51,808 nucleotides of DNA from the NCBI GenBank assembly GCA_034189125.1, contig JAXHVB010000071.1, positions 1 through 51,808 of the forward strand, in the 5' to 3' direction. The notes beneath the pieces are model-generated. The model saw only the letters and a program-made list of their open reading frames with translations, was not told the DNA's origin and searched no databases. Source of the DNA: UBA5862 sp002408105 (GTDB lineage: Bacteria; Pseudomonadota; Gammaproteobacteria; Pseudomonadales; UBA5862). Below, piece by piece: positions 41,532 to 49,846 of this stretch. A program made the translations under genes and the position numbers. Within the stretch, counting starts at the first letter, position 1, and each line of letters begins with the position of its first letter.

Positions 41532-41960
41532 TCAACTCGCCTTGCTGCCCTTGACCACCGGGAGTGATTCACCCCGCCAAGCGGCCATACCACCGGAGAG
41601 GCGCTGCACCTGGGCAAACCCCTGCTCACGCAGTGCCTCGGCGGCAGCGCCGGAATGCTGGCCAATTTTGCACACAACCACCACCGGGCGTTCACGGTAG
41701 GCGTCCAGTTTCGAGGGGTCGGCCTTGATCTGCGCATAGGGCACGTTGACCGCGTCGACAATGTGTCCTTCTGCGAATTCCTTGCGGTCCCGTACGTCCA
41801 CCACCACAGCGCCTTCACGGTTGATGGCGTCGACCACTTCCTGGGGCTTGAGGGCCTTGCCGCGTCGCCGTTGCTCGGTCACCACCAAGGCCGCGAGGAG
41901 CGCCACGAACACAGACACCAACACCCAGTGGTTGGCGGCGAACTCGATCAAGCGGGACAT
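41532..41960 (-). CDS. Membrane-anchored rhodanese-like sulfurtransferase
   Basis: A 142-residue protein with one N-terminal membrane helix (about residues 12-28) and a single rhodanese domain. The domain shows VVVDVRDRKEFAEGHI and the active-site loop CKIGQHSG, with the catalytic Cys after VVVV. It is the YibN-type protein found before grxC-secB in many gammaproteobacteria. It probably handles persulfide sulfur at the inner membrane. A TATAAT -10 box lies upstream. Confidence 0.92.
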   Translation of the reverse strand: MSRLIEFAANHWVLVSVFVALLAALVVTEQRRRGKALKPQEVVDAINREGAVVVDVRDRKEFAEGHIVDAVNVPYAQIKADPSKLDAYRERPVVVVCKIGQHSGAAAEALREQGFAQVQRLSGGMAAWRGESLPVVKGSKAS

Positions 41961-41996
41961 GGAAGAGCCGGTCGTTGGGAACAGTCAAAGGCCGGC

Positions 41997-42002
41997 ATTA
42001 TA
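41997..42002 (-). promoter_or_regulatory. -10 box of the rhodanese-grxC-secB operon
   Basis: A perfect TATAAT on the minus strand, 36 bases before the rhodanese ATG. No good -35 hexamer is seen at 17 bases. Confidence 0.45.
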
Positions 42003-42024
42003 CACAGGGGCCCACACACCGCCA

Positions 42025-42052
42025 GGCGCGGCTGTGGCGCGGCTGTGGCGCG
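42025..42052. repeat. Short 11-bp tandem repeat
   Basis: Two and a half copies of GGCGCGGCTGT between the divergent rhodanese and envC genes. It may only reflect slippage in GC-rich DNA. Confidence 0.6.
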
Positions 42053-42116
42053 CTCAGTACCATGGAGCGCGCTGGCTGACCGCAGCCAGGCACCCTTGTT
42101 TTTTCTTGCGCACCCA

Positions 42117-43265
42117 ATGCCCCGTTTACTGCACATTTCTGGTTTGGTTGTACTGTGCCATCTGGCTTTGACGCTGGCGCCGACGGCGGGTGCTGCCAAA
42201 GACCAGGACCTCGATGCCGTGCAACGGCAGATCGCGGTGGTCAATCGCTGGCTCAAGACAGCCAAGCGGGACGAGGACCAACAGGCCAGGGCGCTGCGGG
42301 AAGTCGAAACCCGCATCGCGAACTCCAGCCAGGCGCTGCGCGCGCTGGAGGCAGAAGCGCGCACATTGCAACGTAAGCGCAATGGCCTGCTGGCGCAGCG
42401 TGAGCAGCTGGGCGCACAGTTGCAGGTGCACCGCCAAGCCCTCGTTGGTGCGCTGCGGGCCGCCCACCGGAGCGGGGAGGCCAGCCAGCTTCGGGTCCTG
42501 TTGAGCGGCGAAAATCCAACGGACATGGCGCGCATGGCGCGCTACCTCGATGCCATCAGCCGCCGGCGCAGTGCCCAGATCGCGGCGTTTCGGGAAGACC
42601 TCGCAGCACTCGCGCAGGTGGAGTCCGAGGCCCAGGCCGCCCACCAGGCCCTGGCCGTCAACACCGAAGCGCAGCGAGACCGACTCGCACAATTGGAGGT
42701 TTCCCGGGAAGAACGAACAGCTGCGTTGCAGGCGCTGCGGGCGGGGATCCGCGATCAAACCGACGAACTGGCCGCCCTGCGGGAAAATGAGCGGCACCTC
42801 CAGTCCCTGCTCGACGCCGTGGTCGAAGCATCGCGCGAGCTGCAGCAAAGTGGCCGCGGCGACCCTTTCGCCAGCCGCAAGGGGCAGCTGCCCTGGCCTT
42901 TGCATGGCGCCATTCAAAACGCCTTCGGCAGCCGCGACCGGCGCACCGGCCTGGTGCGCAAGGGGCTGTTGATTCAAGCCAACGACGGCGCCCCGGTACA
43001 CGCCATCCACCGCGGCCACGTGCTGTTCGCCGATTGGGTGCGCGGGGTTGGCCTGCTTATCATCATTGACCACGACCAGGGCTTTCTCAGCCTCTACGCC
43101 CACAACCAAACCCTGCTGAAAAGCGCTGGGGACTGGGTGGAAGCAGGCGAGACCATCGCCGCTGCGGGCAACACCGGTGGGCAACGAGAGGCCAACCTGT
43201 ATTTCGAAATCCGGCGCGACGGCAAACCGGTGGACCCGGTCGCCTGGCTCCAGTCGCGCCGATGA
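42117..43265 (+). CDS. envC: EnvC-type murein hydrolase activator
   Basis: A 382-residue periplasmic protein. Signal peptide (to about GAA at residue 23), a long coiled coil (about 28-245) and a C-terminal LytM domain (about 265-375). The LytM domain lacks the zinc ligand set of active endopeptidases (LLIQANDGAPV at the place of the first His), as in EnvC, which activates amidases AmiA and AmiB during septum splitting. It is followed closely by ctpA. The gene gpmI, commonly found before envC in this block, is absent. Confidence 0.94.
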   Translation: MPRLLHISGLVVLCHLALTLAPTAGAAKDQDLDAVQRQIAVVNRWLKTAKRDEDQQARALREVETRIANSSQALRALEAEARTLQRKRNGLLAQREQLGAQLQVHRQALVGALRAAHRSGEASQLRVLLSGENPTDMARMARYLDAISRRRSAQIAAFREDLAALAQVESEAQAAHQALAVNTEAQRDRLAQLEVSREERTAALQALRAGIRDQTDELAALRENERHLQSLLDAVVEASRELQQSGRGDPFASRKGQLPWPLHGAIQNAFGSRDRRTGLVRKGLLIQANDGAPVHAIHRGHVLFADWVRGVGLLIIIDHDQGFLSLYAHNQTLLKSAGDWVEAGETIAAAGNTGGQREANLYFEIRRDGKPVDPVAWLQSRR

Positions 43266-43326
43266 GCCGGGCGGGCTTTTCTGCTAACTTTGCCACTTTC
43301 AGATTCACTCAGCGGCGAACCCACCC

Positions 43327-44634
43327 GTGAAATTTTCGTTGTACCCCCCCTTCGCGGGCATCGCGCTCGTCGTGTTGGCCGGTGCGCTCGGCGCAGAGCC
43401 CGCCACGAACCCCGACGCACCTGCCCCCCCACCCGAATTGGAAGCCGTACTGCCTTTGGACGAGCTGCGCCTGTTCGTCGAAGTGTTTGATCGGATTCGC
43501 ACCGCCTACGTCGAACCCGTGGACGATGCCCAACTGCTGCAGGAGGCCATTCGCGGCATGCTCAGCGGCCTGGACCCCCACTCGACTTTTCTGGACGCCG
43601 AACAGTTTGAGGCACTGGAAACCGGAACCAGCGGTGAGTTCGGCGGCATCGGCATCGAGATCGGCCTCGAAGACGGGTTCATCAAGATCATCAGCCCCAT
43701 GGATGACACGCCGGCGATGCGAGCCGGTGTCCAACCAGGCGACCTGATTCTGAAAATCGATCAGCAGCCCACCAAGGGCATGGGCCTGGCAGAGGCTGTG
43801 GATTTGCTGCGGGGCGAGGTGGGCAGTCGCGTGACCCTGACACTGCTGCGCGAAGGCACCGACCAACCGCTGGACGTGGTCCTCGAGCGCGCAGCCATCA
43901 AGGTCCCAAGCATCAAGGCCGAGGTGCTGGAACCCGGTTTTGGCTACTTGCGCATCGCCCAGTTTCAAACCCGCACAGCCAAAGACCTCGCCACTGAGCT
44001 CCACAAACTGGGGGAGGCCGCCGAGCTGCGTGGGTTGGTGCTTGACCTGCGCAACAACCCAGGTGGGCTGCTGCGCTCGGCCGTCGAGGTCACGGACCTG
44101 TTCCTCGACCAAGGCCTGATCGTGTACACCGACGGGCGCCTGCCCGAGTCCAAACTGCGTTACCAGGCCAGCCCTGAGACCGCGGTGCCTGACCTTCCGC
44201 TGGTCGTGCTGATCAACGGCGGTTCGGCTTCGGCCGCCGAGATCGTCGCTGGCGCACTGCAAGACCACCGCCGCGCCCTGCTCGTCGGCACGCGATCCTT
44301 CGGCAAAGGGTCGGTCCAAACGGTGCTGCCCCTGACAGAGGACCGCGCGGTCAAACTGACCACCGCGCTGTACTTCACCCCATCCGGGCGCTCCATCCAG
44401 GCCCAGGGCATCGACCCAGACATCCAAGTGCGGCGCGCCGAGATCAAGCCCTTGCAGGACGAGCCCGGCAGCTACCGTGAGAGCGACCTCAGCGGTCACC
44501 TCGAAAACGGCGCCGCCGGCAAGACACGCACGCCAGTCGCTGCGGCCGCCATCAGCGACTACCAGTTGCAAGAGGCCCTCAATCTCCTGAAAGGCATCGC
44601 GGTGTTCAACCGGCCGAGGACAACCGGGGAATGA
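43327..44634 (+). CDS. ctpA: C-terminal processing protease CtpA
   Basis: A 435-residue exported serine protease. Signal peptide to about residue 23, a helical N-domain, a PDZ domain (about 95-180) and the S41 peptidase core. The catalytic pair is S302 (GGSASAAE) and K327 (FGKGSVQT), separated by 25 residues as in Prc. The GEFGGIGIEI segment before the PDZ domain is typical. Substrates in related bacteria include murein hydrolases. GTG 43327 is used as the start. It overlaps the deacetylase gene by ATGA. Confidence 0.96.
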   Translation: MKFSLYPPFAGIALVVLAGALGAEPATNPDAPAPPPELEAVLPLDELRLFVEVFDRIRTAYVEPVDDAQLLQEAIRGMLSGLDPHSTFLDAEQFEALETGTSGEFGGIGIEIGLEDGFIKIISPMDDTPAMRAGVQPGDLILKIDQQPTKGMGLAEAVDLLRGEVGSRVTLTLLREGTDQPLDVVLERAAIKVPSIKAEVLEPGFGYLRIAQFQTRTAKDLATELHKLGEAAELRGLVLDLRNNPGGLLRSAVEVTDLFLDQGLIVYTDGRLPESKLRYQASPETAVPDLPLVVLINGGSASAAEIVAGALQDHRRALLVGTRSFGKGSVQTVLPLTEDRAVKLTTALYFTPSGRSIQAQGIDPDIQVRRAEIKPLQDEPGSYRESDLSGHLENGAAGKTRTPVAAAAISDYQLQEALNLLKGIAVFNRPRTTGE

Positions 44635-45455
44635 GGCCAGGCCAGGCGGTTACGGCCCTGATTGGACTGTGGCTGTGGAGCAACGCACTTCTGGCTGAGC
44701 CGTTGGTCGCCATCCTCATCGATGACCTCGGTCACCGCTGGAGCGAAGGTCGGCGCGCCCTGAAGCTGGAAGGGCCGGTGTCGCTGTCGATTTTGCCAGC
44801 AAGCCCGGTGGGCCGGCGCATTGCCGAGGCGGCGCCAGAACATGGCAAGGAGGTCATGCTGCACGCGCCCATGCAGGCGGTCGGGGGTGCACCCCTCGGA
44901 CCCAACGGGCTCACCACCGGCATGTCCCACGCGCTGTTTTTACAAACGCTGACCCGGCAACTGAACGCCCTACCCGGGGTTGCCGGGGTCAACAACCACA
45001 TGGGCAGCGAACTCACCCGCCACGAGCAACCCATGGCCTGGCTGATGCACGCCCTCAAAGCCCAGGGCCTGTTTTTTATCGACAGCCGCACCACCAGCCT
45101 GAGTCTGGCCGGCCGTGAAGCGCAGCGCGCGGGGGTTGCCCATTGGAACCGCGACCTGTTCCTCGACCACCACCGCAGCACCAGGGCGGTCAACGCGGCA
45201 TTCGACCGGATGCTTGAGCTGGCCGCGCAGCGCGGGGCTGTGCTCGCCATCGGCCACCCGTATCCCGAAACCTTGGCGGTGCTGGAGCGGCGCTTGCCCG
45301 AACTGGCAAGCCAGGGTGCACGTTTGGTGCCCGCCTCAACATTGGTGGCGGTCATGCAGGCTGCGCCGGCGCCCTCGGCGGACTTCGCTCGGCGTCAGCG
45401 CCAGCTCGGGCAAGCGCCGAGACCACAACCGGCAGTGCCGCTGCTGGACCCCTGA
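44631..45455 (+). CDS. Divergent polysaccharide deacetylase (YibQ family)
   Basis: A 274-residue exported protein of the divergent polysaccharide deacetylase family (COG2861). A signal peptide (to about LLA at residue 22) precedes a NodB-like barrel with VAILIDDLGH, LSILPASP, EVMLHAPMQ, NNHMGSE and FFIDSRTT. A role on peptidoglycan or another envelope glycan is likely but unproven. It follows ctpA by a four-base overlap and ends 28 bases from the convergent hisF stop. The C-terminal 35 residues are Pro/Arg/Gln-rich and low in complexity. Confidence 0.93.
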   Translation: MRPGQAVTALIGLWLWSNALLAEPLVAILIDDLGHRWSEGRRALKLEGPVSLSILPASPVGRRIAEAAPEHGKEVMLHAPMQAVGGAPLGPNGLTTGMSHALFLQTLTRQLNALPGVAGVNNHMGSELTRHEQPMAWLMHALKAQGLFFIDSRTTSLSLAGREAQRAGVAHWNRDLFLDHHRSTRAVNAAFDRMLELAAQRGAVLAIGHPYPETLAVLERRLPELASQGARLVPASTLVAVMQAAPAPSADFARRQRQLGQAPRPQPAVPLLDP

Positions 45456-45483
45456 CTGCGCCCGGCGGCCCCAGCCGCAACCC

Positions 45484-46251
45484 TCAACGAACCTCGATGC
45501 CCCGCGCCGCCAAGTGGGCCTTCGCCTCTGGCACCGTGAACTCTCCAAAGTGGAAAATGCTGGCCGCGAGCACCGCGTCGGCGTGGCCCTCGAGGATGCC
45601 GTCCGCCAGGTGGTCCAGGCTGCCCACCCCACCCGAAGCGATCACCGGAATCTCCACTGCATCGCTGATGGCGCGGGTCAGGGCGAGGTCAAAGCCGGCA
45701 CGGGTGCCGTCCCGGTCCATGCTCGTCAACAGAATCTCCCCGGCCCCCAACCCCTGCATCCGCAGCGCCCATTCCACCGCATCGAGCCCCGTTGGGCGCC
45801 GGCCCCCGTGGGTAAAAATCTCCCACCGGGCACCGGGATCCGCAGCCACCTGCTTGGCATCGATCGCCACGACAATGCACTGGGAACCGAAGCGGCCTGC
45901 GGCCTCGGCAACGAACTCGGGGGAGCTGACCGCAGCGGTGTTAATGGCCACTTTGTCTGCTCCGGCATTGAGCATGGTGCGCACGTCGGCCGGGGTGCGA
46001 ATGCCGCCGCCCACGGTGAGGGGAATGAACACCTCACCGGCGATGCGCTCGACCACGTGCACCATGGTGTCCCGCTCTTCATGGCTTGCAGTGATGTCAA
46101 GGAAGGTGAGCTCATCCGCCCCCTGTTGGTCGTAGCGACGGGCGATTTCGACCGGGTCCCCGGCGTCGCGAATGTCGACGAACCGGACCCCCTTCACCAC
46201 CCGGCCGTGATCCACGTCCAAACAGGGGATGATGCGGGTCGCCAAGCTCAT
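45484..46251 (-). CDS. hisF: Imidazole glycerol phosphate synthase subunit HisF
   Basis: A 255-residue cyclase that takes ammonia from HisH to make imidazole glycerol phosphate and AICAR. TIM-barrel landmarks: catalytic Asp in IPCLDVDHGRVVKGV, LTVGGGIRT, and the second Asp in FDLALTRAI with IASGGVGSLDHL. It is the last gene of hisB-hisH-hisA-hisF, and its ATG overlaps the hisA stop. Confidence 0.98.
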   Translation of the reverse strand: MSLATRIIPCLDVDHGRVVKGVRFVDIRDAGDPVEIARRYDQQGADELTFLDITASHEERDTMVHVVERIAGEVFIPLTVGGGIRTPADVRTMLNAGADKVAINTAAVSSPEFVAEAAGRFGSQCIVVAIDAKQVAADPGARWEIFTHGGRRPTGLDAVEWALRMQGLGAGEILLTSMDRDGTRAGFDLALTRAISDAVEIPVIASGGVGSLDHLADGILEGHADAVLAASIFHFGEFTVPEAKAHLAARGIEVR

Positions 46252-46994
46252 TGGGCACGGACCCCGTCAGCCAAGGCCTGGGCTTCGGGCAAGTTCAATC
46301 TGCCCTCGTAGAGTGCGCGCCCGGCGATCACGCCGCATACGCCAGCATCCACCGTCTGCAGCAACTGGCGGATGTCCTCGAGCCCAGCGACCCCTCCCGA
46401 CGCGATCACGGGAACCGCTGTCGAGCGCGCCAGGGCTGCGGTGGATTCAACATTCACGCCCTGGAGCATGCCGTCGCGGCCGATGTCGGTGTACACGAGC
46501 GCACTGACACCAGCGGCGCTGAAGCGCTCCGCCAGGGCGACCGCCGTGACCTCAGAGGTTTCCGACCAACCGGTTGTGGCCACCCGGCCATCCCGGGCGT
46601 CGAGCCCCACGATGATGTGGCCGGGGTAAGCCGAGCACGCGGCCTCAACAAACTCCGGGTCACGCACCGCCTGGGTGCCAATGATGGTCCAGCGCACCCC
46701 AGCGTCCAGGTAACGGCCAATGGTCTCCAAATCGCGGATTCCGCCGCCGATTTGGATGGGCAACTCTGGGAAGCGCCGGGCGATTGCCGTGATTGCGTCC
46801 TGGTTCACCGGCTCGCCCGCGAAAGCACCGTTGAGGTCCACCAGGTGCAGCCGTTTGGCACCTTGCTCCACCCACTGGGCCGCCATGGCAACCGGGTCAT
46901 CGCCGAAGGTGGTGCTGTCCTCCATGCGGCCCTGGCGCAACCGAACGCACTGGCCGTCTTTGAGGTCGATGGCGGGAATCACAACGAACGACAT
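46248..46994 (-). CDS. hisA: Phosphoribosylformimino-5-aminoimidazole carboxamide ribotide isomerase HisA
   Basis: A 248-residue TIM-barrel isomerase (ProFAR to PRFAR). Landmarks are IPAIDLKDGQCVRL with the catalytic Asp, LHLVDLNGAFAG, QIGGGIRD, YTDIGRDGMLQG and VIASGGVAG. ATG 46994 matches the family start. It overlaps hisF by four bases and follows hisH by 31 bases. Confidence 0.98.
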   Translation of the reverse strand: MSFVVIPAIDLKDGQCVRLRQGRMEDSTTFGDDPVAMAAQWVEQGAKRLHLVDLNGAFAGEPVNQDAITAIARRFPELPIQIGGGIRDLETIGRYLDAGVRWTIIGTQAVRDPEFVEAACSAYPGHIIVGLDARDGRVATTGWSETSEVTAVALAERFSAAGVSALVYTDIGRDGMLQGVNVESTAALARSTAVPVIASGGVAGLEDIRQLLQTVDAGVCGVIAGRALYEGRLNLPEAQALADGVRAQ

Positions 46995-47025
46995 GGGGGC
47001 CCGGTCTCCGGTGGTTAAGTTGTTT

Positions 47026-47676
47026 TCAGGCAGGTTCGCCGTCCCAGGCGACGAAATTGCGCAGCAACTGCAATCCTGCCTGCTGGCTTTTTTCGGGATG
47101 GAACTGCACCGCAAAGAGGTTGGGTGCGCTGAGTACCGCGGCAAATTTCAGCCCGTAGTCGCAGGTGCCCACCACCTGCCCGGGGTCATCCGCAGCAACA
47201 TAGTAGCTGTGGACAAAATAGAAGCGCGTGCCGGGTTCAATGCCGGCCCACATCGGGTGGGGCTGTTGCTGCCACACCTGGTTCCAGCCCATGTGCGGCA
47301 CCTTAAGCCGTGTGCCCAATGGGCCCACCATCTGCGCTGGAAAGCGCAGCACCCGCCCCGGGAGTTGACCAAGACACTGGATACCCCCGTTCTCGTCACT
47401 CCAATCCATCAGCGCCTGCAGCCCAACACAGATGCCCAGCAGCGGTCTGCGGGCGATGACTTCCTGGACCAGGGTGTCAATGCCGAGGCGACGCATCTCT
47501 CCAACACAATCACGGATGGCGCCCACTCCTGGGAGCACCACACGGTCGGCAGACCGAATCCTTGCATGGTCACCGGTCACCACCACCTGTGCGTCCGGCG
47601 CCACCCGTTCGAGCGCCTTGGCGGCCGAGTGCAGATTGCCCATGCCGTAATCGATGACAGCGATGCGAATGCTCAT
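47026..47676 (-). CDS. hisH: Imidazole glycerol phosphate synthase subunit HisH
   Basis: A 216-residue glutaminase partner of HisF. The triad is visible: nucleophile Cys in LLGICVGLQ (family usually CLGMQ), and His and Glu in AVQFHPEKSQ. Also present are IDYGMGNLHS and VLPGVGAI. ATG 47676 (MSIRIAVIDYG) is used; the frame extends further upstream without conservation. It lies 66 bases after hisB. Confidence 0.97.
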   Translation of the reverse strand: MSIRIAVIDYGMGNLHSAAKALERVAPDAQVVVTGDHARIRSADRVVLPGVGAIRDCVGEMRRLGIDTLVQEVIARRPLLGICVGLQALMDWSDENGGIQCLGQLPGRVLRFPAQMVGPLGTRLKVPHMGWNQVWQQQPHPMWAGIEPGTRFYFVHSYYVAADDPGQVVGTCDYGLKFAAVLSAPNLFAVQFHPEKSQQAGLQLLRNFVAWDGEPA

Positions 47677-47742
47677 GGGCAGAAGCGAGGACCAGACGCC
47701 TGGCACCGCGTCCGCTGGGAAATGCGGGTCACGACATTGGCC

Positions 47743-48336
47743 TCAGAGCGTGCCTTTGGTCGACGGCATGGCGCCGCCACGGCGGGAGTCTTCGGTGACT
47801 GCCAGTCGAAGCGCGCGGCCAAACGCCTTGAAGATGGTCTCCGCCTGGTGGTGCGCGTTGACCCCAAACAGGTTGTCGATGTGCACCGTGGCCATGGCGT
47901 GGTTGACGAAGCCCTGGAAAAATTCCTGGAGCAAGTCGACATCGAACGCACCCACCCTGGCGCGGGTGTACTCCACCCGGTAGTGCAACCCGGGGCGCCC
48001 TGAGAGGTCCACCACCACCCGGGAGAGCGCCTCGTCGAGCGGCACATAGGCATGGCCGTAGCGCTGGATTCCGGCCTTGTCTCCGACCGCCCGCGCGAAA
48101 GCCTGACCGAGGGTGATGCCGACGTCTTCCACGGTGTGGTGGGCATCGATTTCGAGGTCACCTGCGGCTTTGATTTCAAGATCAATCAAGCCGTGGCGCG
48201 CCACCTGCTCCAACATGTGGTTGAAAAAGGGGACCCCGGTTTCGATGCTGCTCTGGCCACTGCCATCGAGCTCAACGGACACTTCGATCTGGGTTTCGAG
48301 CGTGTCCCGCTGCACCCGTGCCTGACGCTGATTCAC
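47743..48336 (-). CDS. hisB: Imidazoleglycerol-phosphate dehydratase HisB (monofunctional)
   Basis: A 197-residue dehydratase without the phosphatase domain of E. coli HisB, as in most bacteria outside the enterics. Metal and substrate motifs: FFNHMLEQVARHG, DLEIDAHHTVEDVGI, PLDEALSRVVVDLSGRP and NAHHQAETIFKAFGRAL. GTG 48336 is chosen because AGGAGA lies seven bases upstream; the longer frame to 48441 is unlikely. It is first in the his cluster. Confidence 0.97.
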   Translation of the reverse strand: MNQRQARVQRDTLETQIEVSVELDGSGQSSIETGVPFFNHMLEQVARHGLIDLEIKAAGDLEIDAHHTVEDVGITLGQAFARAVGDKAGIQRYGHAYVPLDEALSRVVVDLSGRPGLHYRVEYTRARVGAFDVDLLQEFFQGFVNHAMATVHIDNLFGVNAHHQAETIFKAFGRALRLAVTEDSRRGGAMPSTKGTL

Positions 48337-48448
48337 CCGCTGTTTCTCCTGCTTTGCTCGCCCGCCTGCTGCGGTGGCCGAGCCGCGCAGTATACCGCAG
48401 CCGCCCCTGGCGGTGTCGCTGACTCGCTTTGCCGCACACAAATTCGGT

Positions 48449-48454
48449 TATAGT
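48449..48454 (+). promoter_or_regulatory. Possible -10 box upstream of the PanZ-like gene
   Basis: TATAGT, 41 bases before ATG 48496, in the divergent spacer between hisB and the GNAT gene. The -35 position carries no good hexamer, so support is weak. Confidence 0.3.
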
Positions 48455-48495
48455 ACCGGGTCTATTCGAGCATCCAACGTGAGCGAGGGGCCACC

Positions 48496-48951
48496 ATGCC
48501 CGTCACCGTCGAAAGCATCCACGAACCCAACGCAGAAGACTGGGCCGATCTGCTGAAGATCTACCGCGATGACCCGCACTTTACGGGCGCCCCAGACGCC
48601 ATTGAGGCGCACCTGCGCAACCACCTCGACGACCCTGAGATGCAGCTGTATGGCGGGCGCTTCAATGGCCGTCTGCTCGCCGCGATGGCGGTGCGCACCA
48701 GCGGCGACGAGTGGTGCCTGTCGGACCTCTGCGTTCGTTCCATCACACGCCGGCGCGGCGTGGCCCGGTCCATGATCACGGCGCTGGAACGCAACGCGAA
48801 CCGCGCCGGAATCACGATTTCAGCGACCATCGGTTCGGAAGACACGGCGCTGCTGCAATTGGCCCGCAAAGCGGGCTTTCAGGTCCGCCAACTGGTCCCG
48901 CCGACACAATTGGCGCTGGAGCGGCATCCGCGGGGCGCAGCAAACGCCTGA
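48496..48951 (+). CDS. PanZ/PanM-like GNAT protein
   Basis: A 151-residue GNAT protein resembling PanZ, the acetyl-CoA sensor that drives maturation and feedback inhibition of aspartate decarboxylase PanD. The similarity spans YGGRFNGRLLAAMAV (PanZ YAARFNERLLAAVRV) and the acetyl-CoA loop VRSITRRRGVAR (PanZ VREVTRRRGVGQ), ending near LARKAGF. It is about 24 residues longer than the E. coli protein. GAGGGG lies five bases before the ATG. No panD is in the window, so a regulatory role is inferred only by homology. The tesB start follows after five bases. Confidence 0.72.
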   Translation: MPVTVESIHEPNAEDWADLLKIYRDDPHFTGAPDAIEAHLRNHLDDPEMQLYGGRFNGRLLAAMAVRTSGDEWCLSDLCVRSITRRRGVARSMITALERNANRAGITISATIGSEDTALLQLARKAGFQVRQLVPPTQLALERHPRGAANA

Positions 48952-48956
48952 TTCGC

Positions 48957-49814
48957 GTGCAAGGGCCTGTCCATCAGCTGCTGGAGCTGCTCGATCTCGA
49001 GCGCATCGACACCCGCCTGTTTCGCGGTTTCAGCCCACCCGGCGAGCGCCGACGCGTGTTCGGCGGACAGGTATTGGGTCAGGCGCTGGTGGCCGCCGGG
49101 CGCACCGTGGACGAACGCACCCTGCACTCCATGCACGCGTACTTTTTGCGCCCCGGCGATCCTGACCACCCACTGATTTACGAGGTGGACTTGATTCGAG
49201 ACGGAAAGAGCTTCACCACCCGCCGGGTGGTGGCGGTTCAGCACGGCCGGCCCATCTTCAACCTTTCCGCTTCGTTTCAAGTCTCCGAACCCGGCTTCGA
49301 CCACCAGGCACCGGCACCGGATACCGTCGCGCCCGAACAACTGCAGACCGAAGAGTCCGAACTGGCCGAGCGGTACCGCCAGGATCCGGACAACTACCGC
49401 CACCCCGATTACTTTGAATGGCCCGTTGAGTTTCGCCATGCCGACACGGCCAATACCAACCGGGACCGTGCGCACCCCCCCCACCACCGGGTGTGGATGC
49501 GCGCAGCGGCGCAACTGCCGGACGACCCCCTGTTGCACCAGTGCGTGCTCGCCTACGCATCGGACCGCGGCTTTCTCGCCACGGCCCTGTTGCCGCATGC
49601 GGTCTCGATCGACCATGCCCAGTTGCAGGCCGCCAGCCTGGACCATGCCATGTGGTTCCATCGCCCCTTTCGCGCCGATGAATGGCTGCTGTACGTTCAG
49701 GACAGCCCCAGCGCCACCAACGCCCGCGGATTTTGTCGCGGCCAGGTGTTCAACCAGGCCGGCACCCTGGTGGCGTCCACCGCGCAGGAAGGCCTGATTC
49801 GTCACCGGAGCTGA
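48957..49814 (+). CDS. tesB: Acyl-CoA thioesterase II
   Basis: A 285-residue double hot-dog thioesterase (E. coli TesB has 286). The N-terminal hot-dog contains FGGQVLGQALVAA and the C-terminal one SLDHAMWFHRPFRADEW. The Asp-Ser/Thr-Gln active set is read as the Asp of SLDH, the Ser/Thr of DSPSATNARG and the Gln of STAQEGLIRH. It hydrolyses medium- and long-chain acyl-CoA. GTG 48957 is used because it fits the TesB length and lies just after the preceding stop; no convincing ribosome site is visible. Confidence 0.95.
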   Translation: MQGPVHQLLELLDLERIDTRLFRGFSPPGERRRVFGGQVLGQALVAAGRTVDERTLHSMHAYFLRPGDPDHPLIYEVDLIRDGKSFTTRRVVAVQHGRPIFNLSASFQVSEPGFDHQAPAPDTVAPEQLQTEESELAERYRQDPDNYRHPDYFEWPVEFRHADTANTNRDRAHPPHHRVWMRAAAQLPDDPLLHQCVLAYASDRGFLATALLPHAVSIDHAQLQAASLDHAMWFHRPFRADEWLLYVQDSPSATNARGFCRGQVFNQAGTLVASTAQEGLIRHRS

Positions 49815-49846
49815 CACCCCAACCACCCAGCTGCCGCGGAGGCTCC

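Noticed and set aside
42025..42052. 11-bp tandem repeat as a mobile or regulatory element
   Set aside because: Only two and a half copies, and it lies in a GC-rich spacer; recorded as a simple repeat.
46720..48003. Open frame of about 427 codons opposite hisA, hisH and hisB
   Set aside because: Crosses three verified his genes, including their intergenic gaps, and has no recognisable motif.
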